Of a DNA stretch of 32,355 nucleotides, positions 1-8,084 are shown one piece after another. Positions within the stretch are counted from its first letter, which is position 1, and every line of letters starts with the position of its first letter. The stretch comes from an uncultured Rhodospirillaceae bacterium. Its GTDB lineage: Bacteria; Pseudomonadota; Alphaproteobacteria; UBA7887. Under the pieces are notes generated by a model, which searched no databases, was not told the DNA's origin, and saw only the letters and a list, made by a program, of their open reading frames with translations. Where the stretch lies: contig CAJWQN010000004.1 of the NCBI GenBank assembly GCA_913045505.1, forward strand, positions 1 through 32,355, given 5' to 3'. The position numbers were made by a program, and so were the translations under genes.

Positions 1-1
1 C

Positions 2-1180
2 GGCGTGCCGGTGATCGAACTGCACGCCGAGGCCCGCGCCACCGGTTTGTTCACGCTCTCCGGTGAAGGCCGCGGGCCGGGCGTCGGGACCGGGCCGGCC
101 GCCGCCGGCGACATCGCGCTCGTGCTTCACACCTCGGGCACCACCTCGCGCCCGAAGATCGTGCCTCTCAGCCAGGCCAATGTCGCCGCCTCGGCGCGTC
201 ATATCGGCGCCACCCTGGCCTTGGTCCCCGAGGACCGGTGCCTCAACATCATGCCCCTGTTCCATATCCACGGGCTGATCGCGGCGGTGCTGTCGTCGCT
301 GGCGGCGGGCGGGTCGGTGGTCTGTACGCCGGGCTTCAACGCGCTCAAGTTTTTCGGCTGGCTGGATGCAGACCGGCCCAGTTGGTACACGGCGGTTCCG
401 ACCATGCACCAGGCGATCCTGGCGCGGGCGCCCCGCAATCGCGACGTGATCGAACGGGCGCGGTTGCGGCTGATACGCTCGTCGTCGGCGTCGCTGCCGC
501 CTCGGGTCATGGCCGAACTCGAGGACATCTTCGGATGCCCAGTGATCGAATCCTACGGCATGACCGAGGCCGCGCACCAGATGGCCAGCAACCCGTTGCC
601 GCCAGCCACGCGCAAGCCGGGCACGGTCGGGATCGCGGCCGGGCCGGAGATCGCGATCATGGACGCCGACGGCGCCCTCGTCCCCGCCGGCGAGATCGGC
701 GAGGTGGTGATCCGGGGCCCGAACGTGAGCGCCGGCTACGAGAACAACCCGAAGGCCAACGCGGAAGGGTTCAGCGACGGCTGGTTCCGGACCGGCGATC
801 AGGGAATGCTCGACGACGATGGTTATCTGACCATCACCGGGCGGTTGAAGGAGATCATCAACCGGGGCGGCGAGAAAATCAGTCCGCGCGAGGTCGATGA
901 GGTGCTGATGGACCATCCCTCGGTTGCCCAGGTGGTCACGTTCGCGGTTCCCCACGCCAAGCTGGGCGAGGACGTGGCGGCCGCGGTGGTGCCGCGCGAC
1001 GGTGCCTCGATCGAGGTCGCGGCGCTGCGCGAATTCGCGGGCCTTCGTCTGGCCGACTTCAAGGTGCCGCGCCGGATCGTGGTCCTCGACGAGATTCCCA
1101 AGGGCTCGACCGGAAAATTGCAGCGGATCGGCCTGGCTCGGAAGCTCGGGCTGGCCCGGAAACTCGGTCCGGCCACTTGA
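2..1180 (+). CDS. Oxalate-CoA ligase-like acyl-CoA synthetase (5' end outside window)
   Basis: This is an ANL-superfamily adenylate-forming enzyme. It would activate a carboxylic acid with ATP and CoA in the cytoplasm. Visible in order are the P-loop-like motif [19 protein letters not shown], the adenine-binding [12 protein letters not shown], the hinge-region GWFRTGDQG and [17 protein letters not shown], and the C-terminal [10 protein letters not shown] carrying the adenylation lysine. These blocks match the Pcs60/AAE3 oxalyl-CoA synthetase group better than general fatty-acyl ligases; that assignment is from recalled family sequence, not a search. About 392 residues are present of a usual ~500, so the N-terminus lies upstream. 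The C-terminus carries a short duplicated LARKLG. The stop codon overlaps the next gene's TTG start in a TTGA, implying translational coupling. The substrate is uncertain; oxalate is the best guess. Confidence 0.85.
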   Translation, partial: GVPVIELHAEARATGLFTLSGEGRGPGVGTGPAAAGDIALVLHTSGTTSRPKIVPLSQANVAASARHIGATLALVPEDRCLNIMPLFHIHGLIAAVLSSLAAGGSVVCTPGFNALKFFGWLDADRPSWYTAVPTMHQAILARAPRNRDVIERARLRLIRSSSASLPPRVMAELEDIFGCPVIESYGMTEAAHQMASNPLPPATRKPGTVGIAAGPEIAIMDADGALVPAGEIGEVVIRGPNVSAGYENNPKANAEGFSDGWFRTGDQGMLDDDGYLTITGRLKEIINRGGEKISPREVDEVLMDHPSVAQVVTFAVPHAKLGEDVAAAVVPRDGASIEVAALREFAGLRLADFKVPRRIVVLDEIPKGSTGKLQRIGLARKLGLARKLGPAT

Positions 1181-2172
1181 AGATCTGTATTTTCGGGGCC
1201 GGCGCGATCGGCGGCTATTTGGGCGCCAAGCTGGCCAAGACCGGGGCCACTGTCACCCTGATCGCGCGCGGCCCGCATCTGGAGGCAATCCGCCGCGACG
1301 GCCTGCGCCTGATCGGTGACGGCGAGACGATCACCGCCAAGGTTCCCTGCACCGACGATCCGGCCGAGGCCGGGCCGCAGGATTACGTGATCATCGCGCT
1401 CAAGGCCCATTCGGTGCCGGCGATCGCCGAGCGCCTGGCGCCATTGCTGGGGCCGGAGACCGCCGTCGTGCCGGCTGTCAACGGCGTGCCCTGGTGGTAT
1501 TTCCACAAGCTCCCCGGCCCGTGGGAGGGCCGGCGCCTGGAATCGGTCGATCCGGACGGCGTCCAATGGCGCCATATCGGGCCCGAGCGGGTGATCGGCT
1601 GCGTCGTCTATCCGGCGGCCGAAATCGTCGAACCGGGGGTGATCCGCCACATCGCTCTCGACCGGGTGCCGATCGGCGAGCCCGACGGATCGCGCACCGA
1701 GCGCGCGACGGCGCTGAGCAAGGCGATGATCGCGGCCGGCATCAAGGCCCCCGTGCGCCCTCGCATCCGCGACGATGTCTGGATCAAGCTGTGGGGCAAC
1801 ATGGCGTTCAATCCGGTCAGCGTGCTCACCGGCGGCACCTTGGCCGAAATCGCCCTCGATCCGGCGGTGCGGTCGGTGGTGCGGGCCTTGATGGTCGAGG
1901 CCCAGGAGATCGGCGAAAAGCTTGGCGCGAAGTTCCCGATCGGGGTCGAGAAGCGAATCGACGGTGGCGCCGAGGTCGGCGATCACAAATCCTCGACGTT
2001 GCAGGACTTCGAGAAACGCCGGCCCCTGGAGATCGACGCGCTGATGGGCGCGATCGCCGAACTGGGCCGGCTGGTCGGCGTCGCGACCCCGACCATCGAC
2101 ATGATCTACGCCCTGGTCCGCCAGCGCGCCAGCACCGCCGGCTGCTATCCCGAACAGACCCTGATCAGGTGA
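1177..2172 (+). CDS. Ketopantoate reductase (ApbA/PanE) family protein
   Basis: This is a 331-residue NADPH-dependent 2-oxoacid reductase of the 2-dehydropantoate 2-reductase family. The N-terminal Rossmann motif GAGAIGG (residues 7-13) is intact. The C-terminal helical domain carries the family's [16 protein letters not shown] block, which holds the lysine and asparagines of the active site. The start is a TTG overlapping the upstream ligase stop, chosen because the glycine motif then sits at the normal distance from the N-terminus. Alphaproteobacteria often carry several paralogues, and one tied to a CoA ligase may act on a different 2-oxo acid instead of making pantoate, so no gene symbol is given. 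The 3' end overlaps the convergent dehydrogenase gene by 8 bp. Confidence 0.85.
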   Translation: MKICIFGAGAIGGYLGAKLAKTGATVTLIARGPHLEAIRRDGLRLIGDGETITAKVPCTDDPAEAGPQDYVIIALKAHSVPAIAERLAPLLGPETAVVPAVNGVPWWYFHKLPGPWEGRRLESVDPDGVQWRHIGPERVIGCVVYPAAEIVEPGVIRHIALDRVPIGEPDGSRTERATALSKAMIAAGIKAPVRPRIRDDVWIKLWGNMAFNPVSVLTGGTLAEIALDPAVRSVVRALMVEAQEIGEKLGAKFPIGVEKRIDGGAEVGDHKSSTLQDFEKRRPLEIDALMGAIAELGRLVGVATPTIDMIYALVRQRASTAGCYPEQTLIR

Positions 2173-3238
2173 CGGCGGTGAGATGCCGGTCGAATTCGAC
2201 CGCCGTCATCCCCGCCGATTCTGCCGCGTCGCGCACCTGATCCAGGGTCTTGGCATCGAGCGGGATGCCGTTGGCCTGGCGCTCGGCTCTTGAATGGCGC
2301 TCGACCTCGCCCGGCAGCAGGATTTCGCCCTCCGGCGTCATGGGAGGCGACGCGGTGACGTAGCCGAACAGGCGATCGAGGTCTTCGCTCATGGCGTCGA
2401 TGCCGGCCATGGGCTCGGGGTCGATCAGGATCGAGAGCAGGTTGTTGATCGTCCGGTCGGCGGTGGGATTGTCGGGATGGCCGGACATGCCGCCGGTCAA
2501 CGCGCCGGCCAGGATTTCGACGAAGATCGACAGGCCATGGCCCTTGTAGCCGCCGATGGTGGTGAGCGCGCCGGGCGGGTCGGTGTAGAACGCCTCAGGA
2601 TCGCGGGTCGGGCGGCCCCGGTTGTCGATCATCGCGCCCTCGGGTAGCAGCGCGCCCTTGTTGCGCGCGACCCGGACCTTGCCGGCCGCGACCGTGCCGG
2701 TCGACATGTCATGAATGATCGGCTCCCGCCCCGGCCGCGGCACCCCCATGGCGATCGGATTGACCGAAAGCCGCCGGTCGGTGCCGCCATGGGGCGCGAC
2801 CTGAATGCCGGCGCCCGTGGTGTTGGCGAAATGGAGCGAGACCAGGCCCGCTTGGGCGGCCTGTTCGGCCCAGGCCCCGATCCGCCCCATATGGCCGGCG
2901 TTGCCGACACCGACCACGGCGACCCCATGAGCGCGCGCCCGCGCGATGCCGAGATCGATCGCCTCCTTGGCGATGACCTGACCGAACCCCTGCTGGCCGT
3001 CGAGGGTTAGAAGCGCGCCCGCGTCCTTGACGATCTCGATATGGCTATCGGGCGAGACCTTGCCCGCCCGAATCAGGTCCACATAGGGTTTGACCCGGAT
3101 CACACCATGGCTGTCATGGCCCATGAGATTGGCTTCGATCAAATGATCGGCGACCAGCCTCGCTTCCTCCGCCCCGCAGCCGACACGCCCGAAGATCGTA
3201 AGCACCCCACGATGGAGAGGTTCGGCGGCGATATTCAT
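2165..3238 (-). CDS. Malate/L-lactate dehydrogenase family oxidoreductase (Ldh2/YbiC type)
   Basis: This NAD(P)-dependent 2-hydroxyacid dehydrogenase belongs to the malate/lactate/ureidoglycolate/sulfolactate dehydrogenase family, which is unrelated to classical LDH. Typical blocks are GHDSHGVIRVKPYVDLI near the N-terminus, VGNAGHMGRIGAWAEQAA, FANTTG, the VAPHGG loop, MSTGTVAAGKV and GGYKGHGLSIFVEILAGALTGG. From the chosen ATG the protein has 357 residues, normal for the family. A longer frame exists upstream, but this ATG has the Shine-Dalgarno-like AGAAAGG a few bases ahead and begins the conserved domain. It lies 82 bp after the cyclase gene on the same strand and converges on the reductase gene. 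The exact substrate cannot be read from sequence. Confidence 0.88.
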   Translation of the reverse strand: MNIAAEPLHRGVLTIFGRVGCGAEEARLVADHLIEANLMGHDSHGVIRVKPYVDLIRAGKVSPDSHIEIVKDAGALLTLDGQQGFGQVIAKEAIDLGIARARAHGVAVVGVGNAGHMGRIGAWAEQAAQAGLVSLHFANTTGAGIQVAPHGGTDRRLSVNPIAMGVPRPGREPIIHDMSTGTVAAGKVRVARNKGALLPEGAMIDNRGRPTRDPEAFYTDPPGALTTIGGYKGHGLSIFVEILAGALTGGMSGHPDNPTADRTINNLLSILIDPEPMAGIDAMSEDLDRLFGYVTASPPMTPEGEILLPGEVERHSRAERQANGIPLDAKTLDQVRDAAESAGMTAVEFDRHLTAVT

Positions 3239-3320
3239 CTGAGTGCCTTTCTTCTGACGTGTTCGGAGCGAAAGACGGAGAGCGGCCATGTCCGGACACC
3301 GCCGAAACGGCCTTCGAATT

Positions 3321-5120
3321 CTAGCTTAAGTCCACCCCCTCCGGCTCATCGGGGATGTCCAGGCCAGCCTTGCCGAGGCCCTCGAACAAGTTCTCTGCGT
3401 GGTCATGGCGCCACCATACCGCGCGTTTGACGAACTGGAGCGAAACGTCGGGCTCCCGTCGCCGCATCTCCTCCAGCGCACGTTCCGCTTCCTCGAGTCG
3501 TCCGAGGTGAGCGAGGGCCGAGGCCAGGAGCGCATATGGCCAGAACCCTATTCCAGTAGGTCTTCGGCTCGCCTTTTGAGCCCATTCGATGGCCTGTTCA
3601 TAGTCATGCGTCAGAAAGCAGGCCACGGACCGGATCGCATCGTAAAAGCCATGCAACGGATCGTGAGGGCTCAAACGCGCCGCGGCGTCCGCTTCTCGCA
3701 TTGCCTCCTCCGGCTTGTTGACGGAAATCATGGCGAGAGCCAAACCATGATGAGCGAGAGCGAAATTCGGGTTGAGGTCGATGGCGGTACGTATTTCATC
3801 GATCGCCGCTTGGTCCTCGCCGGCAAATGTGTAAACCCGGCCCAACGCGGTGTGACCGAAAACGTCCTTTTCGTCCTCGGCGACCGCCCTTCGGGCGGCG
3901 TGCCGCGCTTGGTTCAGTGTTTCGGTCCGATCCTTGCTGAAGCCGAGGTTCACCGCCAAGATGTGGGTGTACGCCAGCGCCGCGTGAGCCGCGGCGAAAC
4001 TCGGATCAAGCGTTATCGCGCGCTCAAAGAGCCGCCGTGCTTCCCGGTTTTCGTCCTTGGTTAATCGATACAGGCTCCACAGGCCGCGCTGGTAACTCTC
4101 CCATGCATCGAGGTTTTCGGGTGGCTTGCGGCGCGCGCGCGCGCGCTCCATCGCGTCCAGTTCCGGTCCGATCGAGATAACGATCGCCTCGGTGATCTCG
4201 TCCTGGAGGTCGAATAGGTCGGTGAGCTCGCGGTCGTATCGTTCGGCCCAAACATGGTTGCCGGTGGTCGCGTCGATCAACTGCGCGGTCACACGCACCC
4301 GATTCGCGCCCATGCGTACGCTACCCTCCAACACATAACGCACGCCCAGCTCTTTCCCGACTTGCCTCACGTCGACCGCCTTACCCTTGTAAGTGAAGGT
4401 CGAGTTGCGGGCGGTGACGAACAGCCAGCGGATGTGGGACAACGACGTGATCAAATCCTCGGCGATGCCCTCGGCGAAATACTCCTGCTCCGGTTCACCG
4501 CTCAGATTGTCGAAGGAAAGGACGGCAATCGATGGTTTGTCAGGAAGGGGCAATGGTTTGTCGGGGCCGGCAGGTGTCTCCGTGGACGTGGTTTCGGTCG
4601 AGACGCGGTAGGCCCGCACCGGCCGCGCGATGTTCTTGACCTCGTGTTCGCCGATGTCCTCGAAGCCGAGAGCTGTCTTGCCGTCCACCTGGCGGAAGAT
4701 GTCCTCGGATATGGTGACGCCGCCGGGCTCGGCGAGCGCTTCGAGTCGCGCCGCGACGTTGACCCCGGAGCCATAGACCGAGCCGTCGGCCTTCTCGATC
4801 ACGTCGCCGAGGTTGACGCCGATGCGAAACCGCATGCGCTTCCGTTCGGCCAGCGCGTCGTTACGGCTGCCCAGGTCATCCTGGATATCCATCGCCGCCG
4901 CGACCGCCCCGATCGCGCTCGGGAACACGGCCAGCACGCTGTCGCCGGCGGTATCGACGACTCTCCCATCATGCTGGTTGACACGCTCTCGGAACACCGC
5001 CCGATAATCATCCAGCGTGGTCACGGTGGCCCGCTCGTCGGCCTCCATGAGCCTTGAATAGCCGGCAACGTCGGCCACGAGAATCGCGGCCAGTCTCTGA
5101 TCCGCTTTCGGGTCCGCCAA
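3321..5120 (-). CDS. Class III adenylate/guanylate cyclase with C-terminal TPR repeats
   Basis: This 599-residue soluble protein would convert ATP or GTP to a cyclic nucleotide. Residues ~9-180 are a class III cyclase catalytic domain: metal-binding aspartates are at D17 (LVADVAGYS) and D60 (TAGDSVLAVF), and the transition-state pair N121/R125 is in GVNVAARLE, so it looks catalytically competent. A proline-rich linker leads to a FlgO/TolB-like segment (PSIAVLSFDNLSGEPEQEYF through DLQDEITEAIV), then TPR helices over roughly residues 330-590. This architecture is abundant in rhizobia and Rhodospirillales. The start is TTG because GGAGGA lies 6 bases upstream and the cyclase domain begins at once; the open frame runs much further upstream without homology. 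A run of alternating GC falls in the codons for RARARRKP. It is divergent from the REC-MBL gene. Confidence 0.88.
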   Translation of the reverse strand: MADPKADQRLAAILVADVAGYSRLMEADERATVTTLDDYRAVFRERVNQHDGRVVDTAGDSVLAVFPSAIGAVAAAMDIQDDLGSRNDALAERKRMRFRIGVNLGDVIEKADGSVYGSGVNVAARLEALAEPGGVTISEDIFRQVDGKTALGFEDIGEHEVKNIARPVRAYRVSTETTSTETPAGPDKPLPLPDKPSIAVLSFDNLSGEPEQEYFAEGIAEDLITSLSHIRWLFVTARNSTFTYKGKAVDVRQVGKELGVRYVLEGSVRMGANRVRVTAQLIDATTGNHVWAERYDRELTDLFDLQDEITEAIVISIGPELDAMERARARRKPPENLDAWESYQRGLWSLYRLTKDENREARRLFERAITLDPSFAAAHAALAYTHILAVNLGFSKDRTETLNQARHAARRAVAEDEKDVFGHTALGRVYTFAGEDQAAIDEIRTAIDLNPNFALAHHGLALAMISVNKPEEAMREADAAARLSPHDPLHGFYDAIRSVACFLTHDYEQAIEWAQKASRRPTGIGFWPYALLASALAHLGRLEEAERALEEMRRREPDVSLQFVKRAVWWRHDHAENLFEGLGKAGLDIPDEPEGVDLS

Positions 5121-5261
5121 GAACGGTCCTCCCCAACCGCATGCTACGCACCGCCGCGCTTGGCCACAAGTTGGGTCATCGCGCCCCTCGCCCCAGCGTC
5201 GTTGGCGGCGGCATAATGTGGTAACGTTGCCGGCGACCATTGCGCGGTCGGGAGTGGTGGG
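5121..5261. promoter_or_regulatory. Divergent intergenic region between cyclase and REC-MBL genes
   Basis: These 141 bp separate two divergently transcribed signalling genes and must hold both promoters. The leftward gene's ribosome-binding site (TCCTCC on the plus strand at 5127-5132) is clear. The rightward gene has GGGAG shortly before its ATG. No confident -35/-10 pair or operator palindrome was recognised. Confidence 0.4.
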
Positions 5262-6503
5262 ATGCCGGCGGATACCCGCAAGGGCTTGAAATTCGTGGTC
5301 GTCGATGACGATCAGATGATATTGAACCTGCAGGCCAAGCTGCTCATGAAGGCCGGGCACAGCGTGGTCTGCGAGAATGACAGCACCAAGGCGATGACGC
5401 AGATCAGGGCCGAGCGCCCGGACTGCGTGATCACGGACCTGATGATGCCCGGGGTGACCGGGTATCAAATCGTCACCGACATCAAGGCGGACGCGGACCT
5501 CAAGGAGACCTCGGTCATCGTGGTCAGCGCCAAGGCGTTCGATTTCGACCGCCGCCAGGCGCTCAAGATGGGCGCCGACGGTTTCTTCCAGAAGCCGATC
5601 GACCCCAAGACCTATGCCAAGGCCATCGAGGACATTCTCTCCGACACCATAGAGATGACGCCGTGGGGCGTGCGCGGCACCCTGCCGGTGGCCGGCGAGC
5701 GCGCCTTGCGTTACGGCGGCAACACCTCTTGCGTCTCGCTTCGGTTCCCCAGGAACCGGACGTTCATTTTCGATGCCGGCACCGGGATAAAGGAGCTCTC
5801 CAACGCGGTGCTGGCGCGGGACGGCGGCAAGCTGGCGGCCAAGATTTTCATTTCCCATCCCCATTGGGACCACATCAACGCGCTGCCGTTCTTCGTGCCG
5901 CTCTACATCGCCGGCAACGAATTCGAGATTCTGGGCGTCTCCCATCCCCACGCCACCACCCGCGAGCTGATCTCGGCCCAGATGGACGACGTCTATTTCC
6001 CGATCACGCTCAAGGAATTCGGCGCCCGGGTCTATTTCCGGGATATCGAGGAAGGCACCTACACGATCGACGGAATCGCGGTCACGACCATGTTGCTCAG
6101 CCATCCCGGCAACTGCCTGGGCTATCGGATCGACTACCATGGCCGATCGGTGTGTTATGTGACCGACAACGAACTGTTCCTGCCCGATTCTCCCCACTAC
6201 AACCTCCGCTACGTGGAAGATCTGGCGCGCTTCGTTTCCGGCACCGACGCCCTGATCACCGACTGCACCTATCTGGACGAGGACTATCCGTCGAGGGTGG
6301 GTTGGGGTCACTCCTGCGTCAGCCAGGTGGTCGACCTCGCCGCCCGGGCCGAGGTCAAGACGCTCTACCTGGTCCACCACGATCCGGATCAGAACGACGC
6401 CGCGATCGACGCCAAGCTGGCATCGGCCCAGGAGCAGTTGGCGAAAGCGAACCCGGCCGTGTCCTGCCTGGCGCCGCAGGAGGGCGAGACCTTCAAGATC
6501 TAG
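5262..6503 (+). CDS. Response regulator receiver fused to metallo-beta-lactamase-fold hydrolase
   Basis: This is a 413-residue two-domain cytoplasmic protein. Residues ~8-128 are a CheY-like receiver with acidic residues D16/D17, phosphoacceptor D59 (CVITDLMMPG), switch S89 and K111 in FFQKPID, all intact. Residues ~133-413 are a metallo-beta-lactamase-fold hydrolase opening with TPWGVRGTLPV and RYGGNTSCV. The metal motif HPHWDH is at 199-204, with later ligand candidates in LLSHPGN, YVTDNE and LVHHDP. The fold family includes phosphodiesterases such as PhnP, RNase Z and class II cyclic-nucleotide phosphodiesterases. A receiver at the N-terminus suggests phosphorylation-gated hydrolysis. Together with the divergent cyclase, this suggests turnover of a cyclic nucleotide, but that is inference. 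No histidine kinase is encoded nearby. Confidence 0.87.
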   Translation: MPADTRKGLKFVVVDDDQMILNLQAKLLMKAGHSVVCENDSTKAMTQIRAERPDCVITDLMMPGVTGYQIVTDIKADADLKETSVIVVSAKAFDFDRRQALKMGADGFFQKPIDPKTYAKAIEDILSDTIEMTPWGVRGTLPVAGERALRYGGNTSCVSLRFPRNRTFIFDAGTGIKELSNAVLARDGGKLAAKIFISHPHWDHINALPFFVPLYIAGNEFEILGVSHPHATTRELISAQMDDVYFPITLKEFGARVYFRDIEEGTYTIDGIAVTTMLLSHPGNCLGYRIDYHGRSVCYVTDNELFLPDSPHYNLRYVEDLARFVSGTDALITDCTYLDEDYPSRVGWGHSCVSQVVDLAARAEVKTLYLVHHDPDQNDAAIDAKLASAQEQLAKANPAVSCLAPQEGETFKI

Positions 6504-6535
6504 GATGCTGGCGCGGTAAGCATGAAGGATGAACA

Positions 6536-6583
6536 ATGCATGACCTGGCGATCCGCGACGGCCGCGTGATCGACGGAACCTAA
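6536..6583 (+). pseudogene. N-terminal stub of a D-aminoacylase/amidohydrolase-type gene
   Basis: An ATG followed by codons for MHDLAIRDGRVIDGT ends at TAA after 15 residues. This is the characteristic opening strand of N-acyl-D-amino-acid deacylase and related amidohydrolases (typically MHDLVIRGGTVVDGTG). The reading stops exactly where the 33-bp repeat begins, and no amidohydrolase sequence follows in the window. It is best read as the 5' remnant of a gene lost to an insertion or deletion, about 30 bp after the REC-MBL stop. Confidence 0.5.
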
Positions 6584-6616
6584 AACAACGATAAATTCCA
6601 TCCATGGAATGGTCGT
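6584..6616 (+). repeat. 33-bp direct repeat, copy 1
   Basis: This copy matches 6692-6724 at 30 of 33 positions. Its core is a perfect 7-bp inverted repeat, ATTCCAT-CC-ATGGAAT. It begins directly at the stop of the amidohydrolase stub and is followed by the GTACAATGTCCCC motif, so it looks like the edge of a small mobile or repetitive element. Confidence 0.7.
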
Positions 6617-6622
6617 CTAAAA

Positions 6623-6660
6623 GTACAATGTCCCCATTTCTTTCAATGTCCCCATTTCTT
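6623..6660 (+). repeat. Two tandem copies of an (A)CAATGTCCCCATTTCTT motif
   Basis: GTACAATGTCCCCATTTCTT (6623-6642) is followed at once by TCAATGTCCCCATTTCTT (6643-6660). A third, slightly diverged copy lies at 6836-6854. Motifs of this kind (AATGGGGACATTG on the other strand) are recalled from ends of insertion sequences and their remnants. No transposase is encoded here. Confidence 0.6.
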
Positions 6661-6691
6661 AGGAACGAGGTTCATGGCCGACGAAACATGG

Positions 6692-6724
6692 AACAACGAC
6701 AGATTCCATCCATCGAATGGTCGT
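6692..6724 (+). repeat. 33-bp direct repeat, copy 2
   Basis: This is the second copy of the 6584-6616 repeat, with three substitutions. One of them breaks the inner palindrome (ATTCCAT-CC-ATCGAAT). It runs straight into the large palindrome at 6730-6777. The two copies are 108 bp apart start to start. Confidence 0.7.
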
Positions 6725-6729
6725 ATTAA

Positions 6730-6777
6730 GAGCAAATCCCGAGCGGATCGAATCGATCCGCGACGACGTATTTGCTC
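6730..6777. repeat. Nested palindrome (REP-like hairpin 1)
   Basis: Outer arms GAGCAAAT (6730-6737) and ATTTGCTC (6770-6777) enclose a perfect 17-nt palindrome, CGGATCGA-A-TCGATCCG, at 6744-6760. The whole could fold into a cruciform or RNA hairpin. It resembles the repetitive palindromic intergenic elements of alphaproteobacteria and could also stop transcription leaving the REC-MBL gene, although no T-tract follows. Confidence 0.6.
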
Positions 6778-6789
6778 GAGAACGAACGA

Positions 6790-6834
6790 TTAGAGCATTT
6801 TCCGACCTGAATCTGCCGTCGAAAAATGCTCTAA
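6790..6834. repeat. Palindromic element with TTAGAGCATTTT arms (REP-like hairpin 2)
   Basis: Arms of 17 nt (6790-6806 and 6818-6834) pair with one mismatch around an 11-nt loop. The outer 12 bp, TTAGAGCATTTT and AAAATGCTCTAA, are perfect. TTAGAGCATTTTCCGA is a well-remembered opening of dispersed palindromic repeats in Rhizobiales and relatives. Confidence 0.65.
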
Positions 6835-6835
6835 A

Positions 6836-6854
6836 GTACAATGTCCCCGTTTCC
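6836..6854 (+). repeat. Third copy of the GTACAATGTCCCC motif
   Basis: GTACAATGTCCCCGTTTCC repeats the motif seen twice at 6623-6660, with one change in the following bases. Together the copies bracket the two palindromes and the second 33-bp repeat. The rest of 6855-6905 shows nothing recognisable. Confidence 0.55.
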
Positions 6855-6905
6855 ATGGATTATCCTGGACAGGCTGGATCCGGGCAAACCTCCTTGGAAG
6901 ACGCG

Positions 6906-8084
6906 CTAGCGGTTGAACGGGTAGCCGCGCGGCACGTCCTTGAGCCGAAGATGGCGCGGGCCAAGATCGTCGATGGCGGCGCCGACCAATCTCAGGTCCC
7001 GTTCGATCTCGCTTCGAAACACGCCCAGCGCGCGCGCGACCCCGGCGCCACCGCCGGCGGCGAGGCCGTAAAGATAGGGCCGGCCGACCATGCAGGCCTT
7101 GGCGCCCAGGGCCAGCGCCTTGACCACGTCGGTGCCCCGGCGGACGCCGCCGTCGAGGATCACGTCGGCCCGCCCGGCCACCGCGTCGACAATCTCGGGC
7201 AGCACGTCGATCGGCGCCGCAGCTTGGTCGAGTTGGCGGCCGCCATGGTTGGAGACGATGATCCCGGCCACCCCGATGTCGATGGCGCGACGGGCGTCTT
7301 CCGCGCTCAGGATTCCCTTGATCGCGAACGGGCCACCCCATTCCCGGATCATCCAGGCGGCATCGTCCCAGGTCACCGATCGGTCAAACTGGCTGTCGAC
7401 ATAGCGCATCATGGTCCTGAGATCGCCATCCGCGCCCGGCGCCTTGCCGACCACGTTGGCCATTTCCAACGGCGGCCCGGCGAGCAGACCGAGCCACCAG
7501 CGCGGGTGCCAGGCAAGGTCGAGGACAAGGCGCGGGGTGAACCGTGGCGGCACCGTCAAGCCGTTGTGCAAGTCGCGCTGACGGTTGCCCAGCACCTGGA
7601 CGTCCACGGTCAGGCACAATGCCTGAAAGTCGGCGGCGCGAGCGCGGGCGATGAAATCGCGGACCAGTGAGCGATCGCGCCAGACGTAAATCTGAAACCA
7701 TTTCGGACCCTGGGTCAGGGCGCCGATCTCCTCGATCGAGACACTCGAGGCGGAGGACAGGGAATAGATGATCCCTGCCTTGGCGGCGGCGGCGGCCACC
7801 GCGCGCTCGCCGTCACGATGGAAAATCCGGCTCATTCCGGTCGGCGCCAGGATCAGCGGATAGGCGATGTCCTGGCCCATCACCGTGGTCGTCATGGCGA
7901 GGTCCGCGACGTCGGTCAGCACTTCCGGCACCAGGTCGTAACGGCCGAATCCGGATCGGTTGCCGCGCAGCGTCACTTCGTCCTCGGCGCCGCCGTCGAT
8001 GAAGTCGAACACCGCCCGTGGCAGGCGCCGCCGGGCCGCCGCCCGCAGATCGCCGATATCGTGACAGGACTCCAACGGATTCAT
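6906..8084 (-). CDS. FMN-dependent alpha-hydroxy-acid oxidase/dehydrogenase
   Basis: This 392-residue flavoprotein belongs to the L-lactate dehydrogenase (LldD)/mandelate dehydrogenase/glycolate oxidase family, which oxidises an L-2-hydroxy acid to the 2-oxo acid using FMN. Visible are the N-terminal FDFIDGGAEDEVTLR, LAPTGMSRIFH, the FMN-binding lysine in FAIKGIL (K256), catalytic H280 and substrate-binding R283 in SNHGGRQLD, and ILDGGVRRGTDV with MVGRPYLYGLAAGG for phosphate binding. Length is normal. Its ATG overlaps the stop of the transketolase C-terminal subunit in an ATGA, so it is the last cistron of a leftward operon. The substrate may be a C2-C5 hydroxy acid linked to the transketolase product; that is inference. 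Confidence 0.9.
   Translation of the reverse strand: MNPLESCHDIGDLRAAARRRLPRAVFDFIDGGAEDEVTLRGNRSGFGRYDLVPEVLTDVADLAMTTTVMGQDIAYPLILAPTGMSRIFHRDGERAVAAAAAKAGIIYSLSSASSVSIEEIGALTQGPKWFQIYVWRDRSLVRDFIARARAADFQALCLTVDVQVLGNRQRDLHNGLTVPPRFTPRLVLDLAWHPRWWLGLLAGPPLEMANVVGKAPGADGDLRTMMRYVDSQFDRSVTWDDAAWMIREWGGPFAIKGILSAEDARRAIDIGVAGIIVSNHGGRQLDQAAAPIDVLPEIVDAVAGRADVILDGGVRRGTDVVKALALGAKACMVGRPYLYGLAAGGGAGVARALGVFRSEIERDLRLVGAAIDDLGPRHLRLKDVPRGYPFNR

Noticed and set aside
4130-4147. Alternating GC run inside the cyclase gene
   Set aside because: It encodes an in-frame RARAR stretch in an otherwise intact gene; too short to claim Z-DNA or phase variation.
5121-6605. Leftward open frame extending the cyclase to over 1,000 residues
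   Set aside because: The extra part is the antisense of the REC-MBL gene, has no homology, and a strong GGAGGA-TTG start begins the cyclase domain at 5120.
6659-6856. Leftward 65-codon frame in the repeat region
   Set aside because: It is composed of the palindromes and repeats themselves and has no protein-like conservation.
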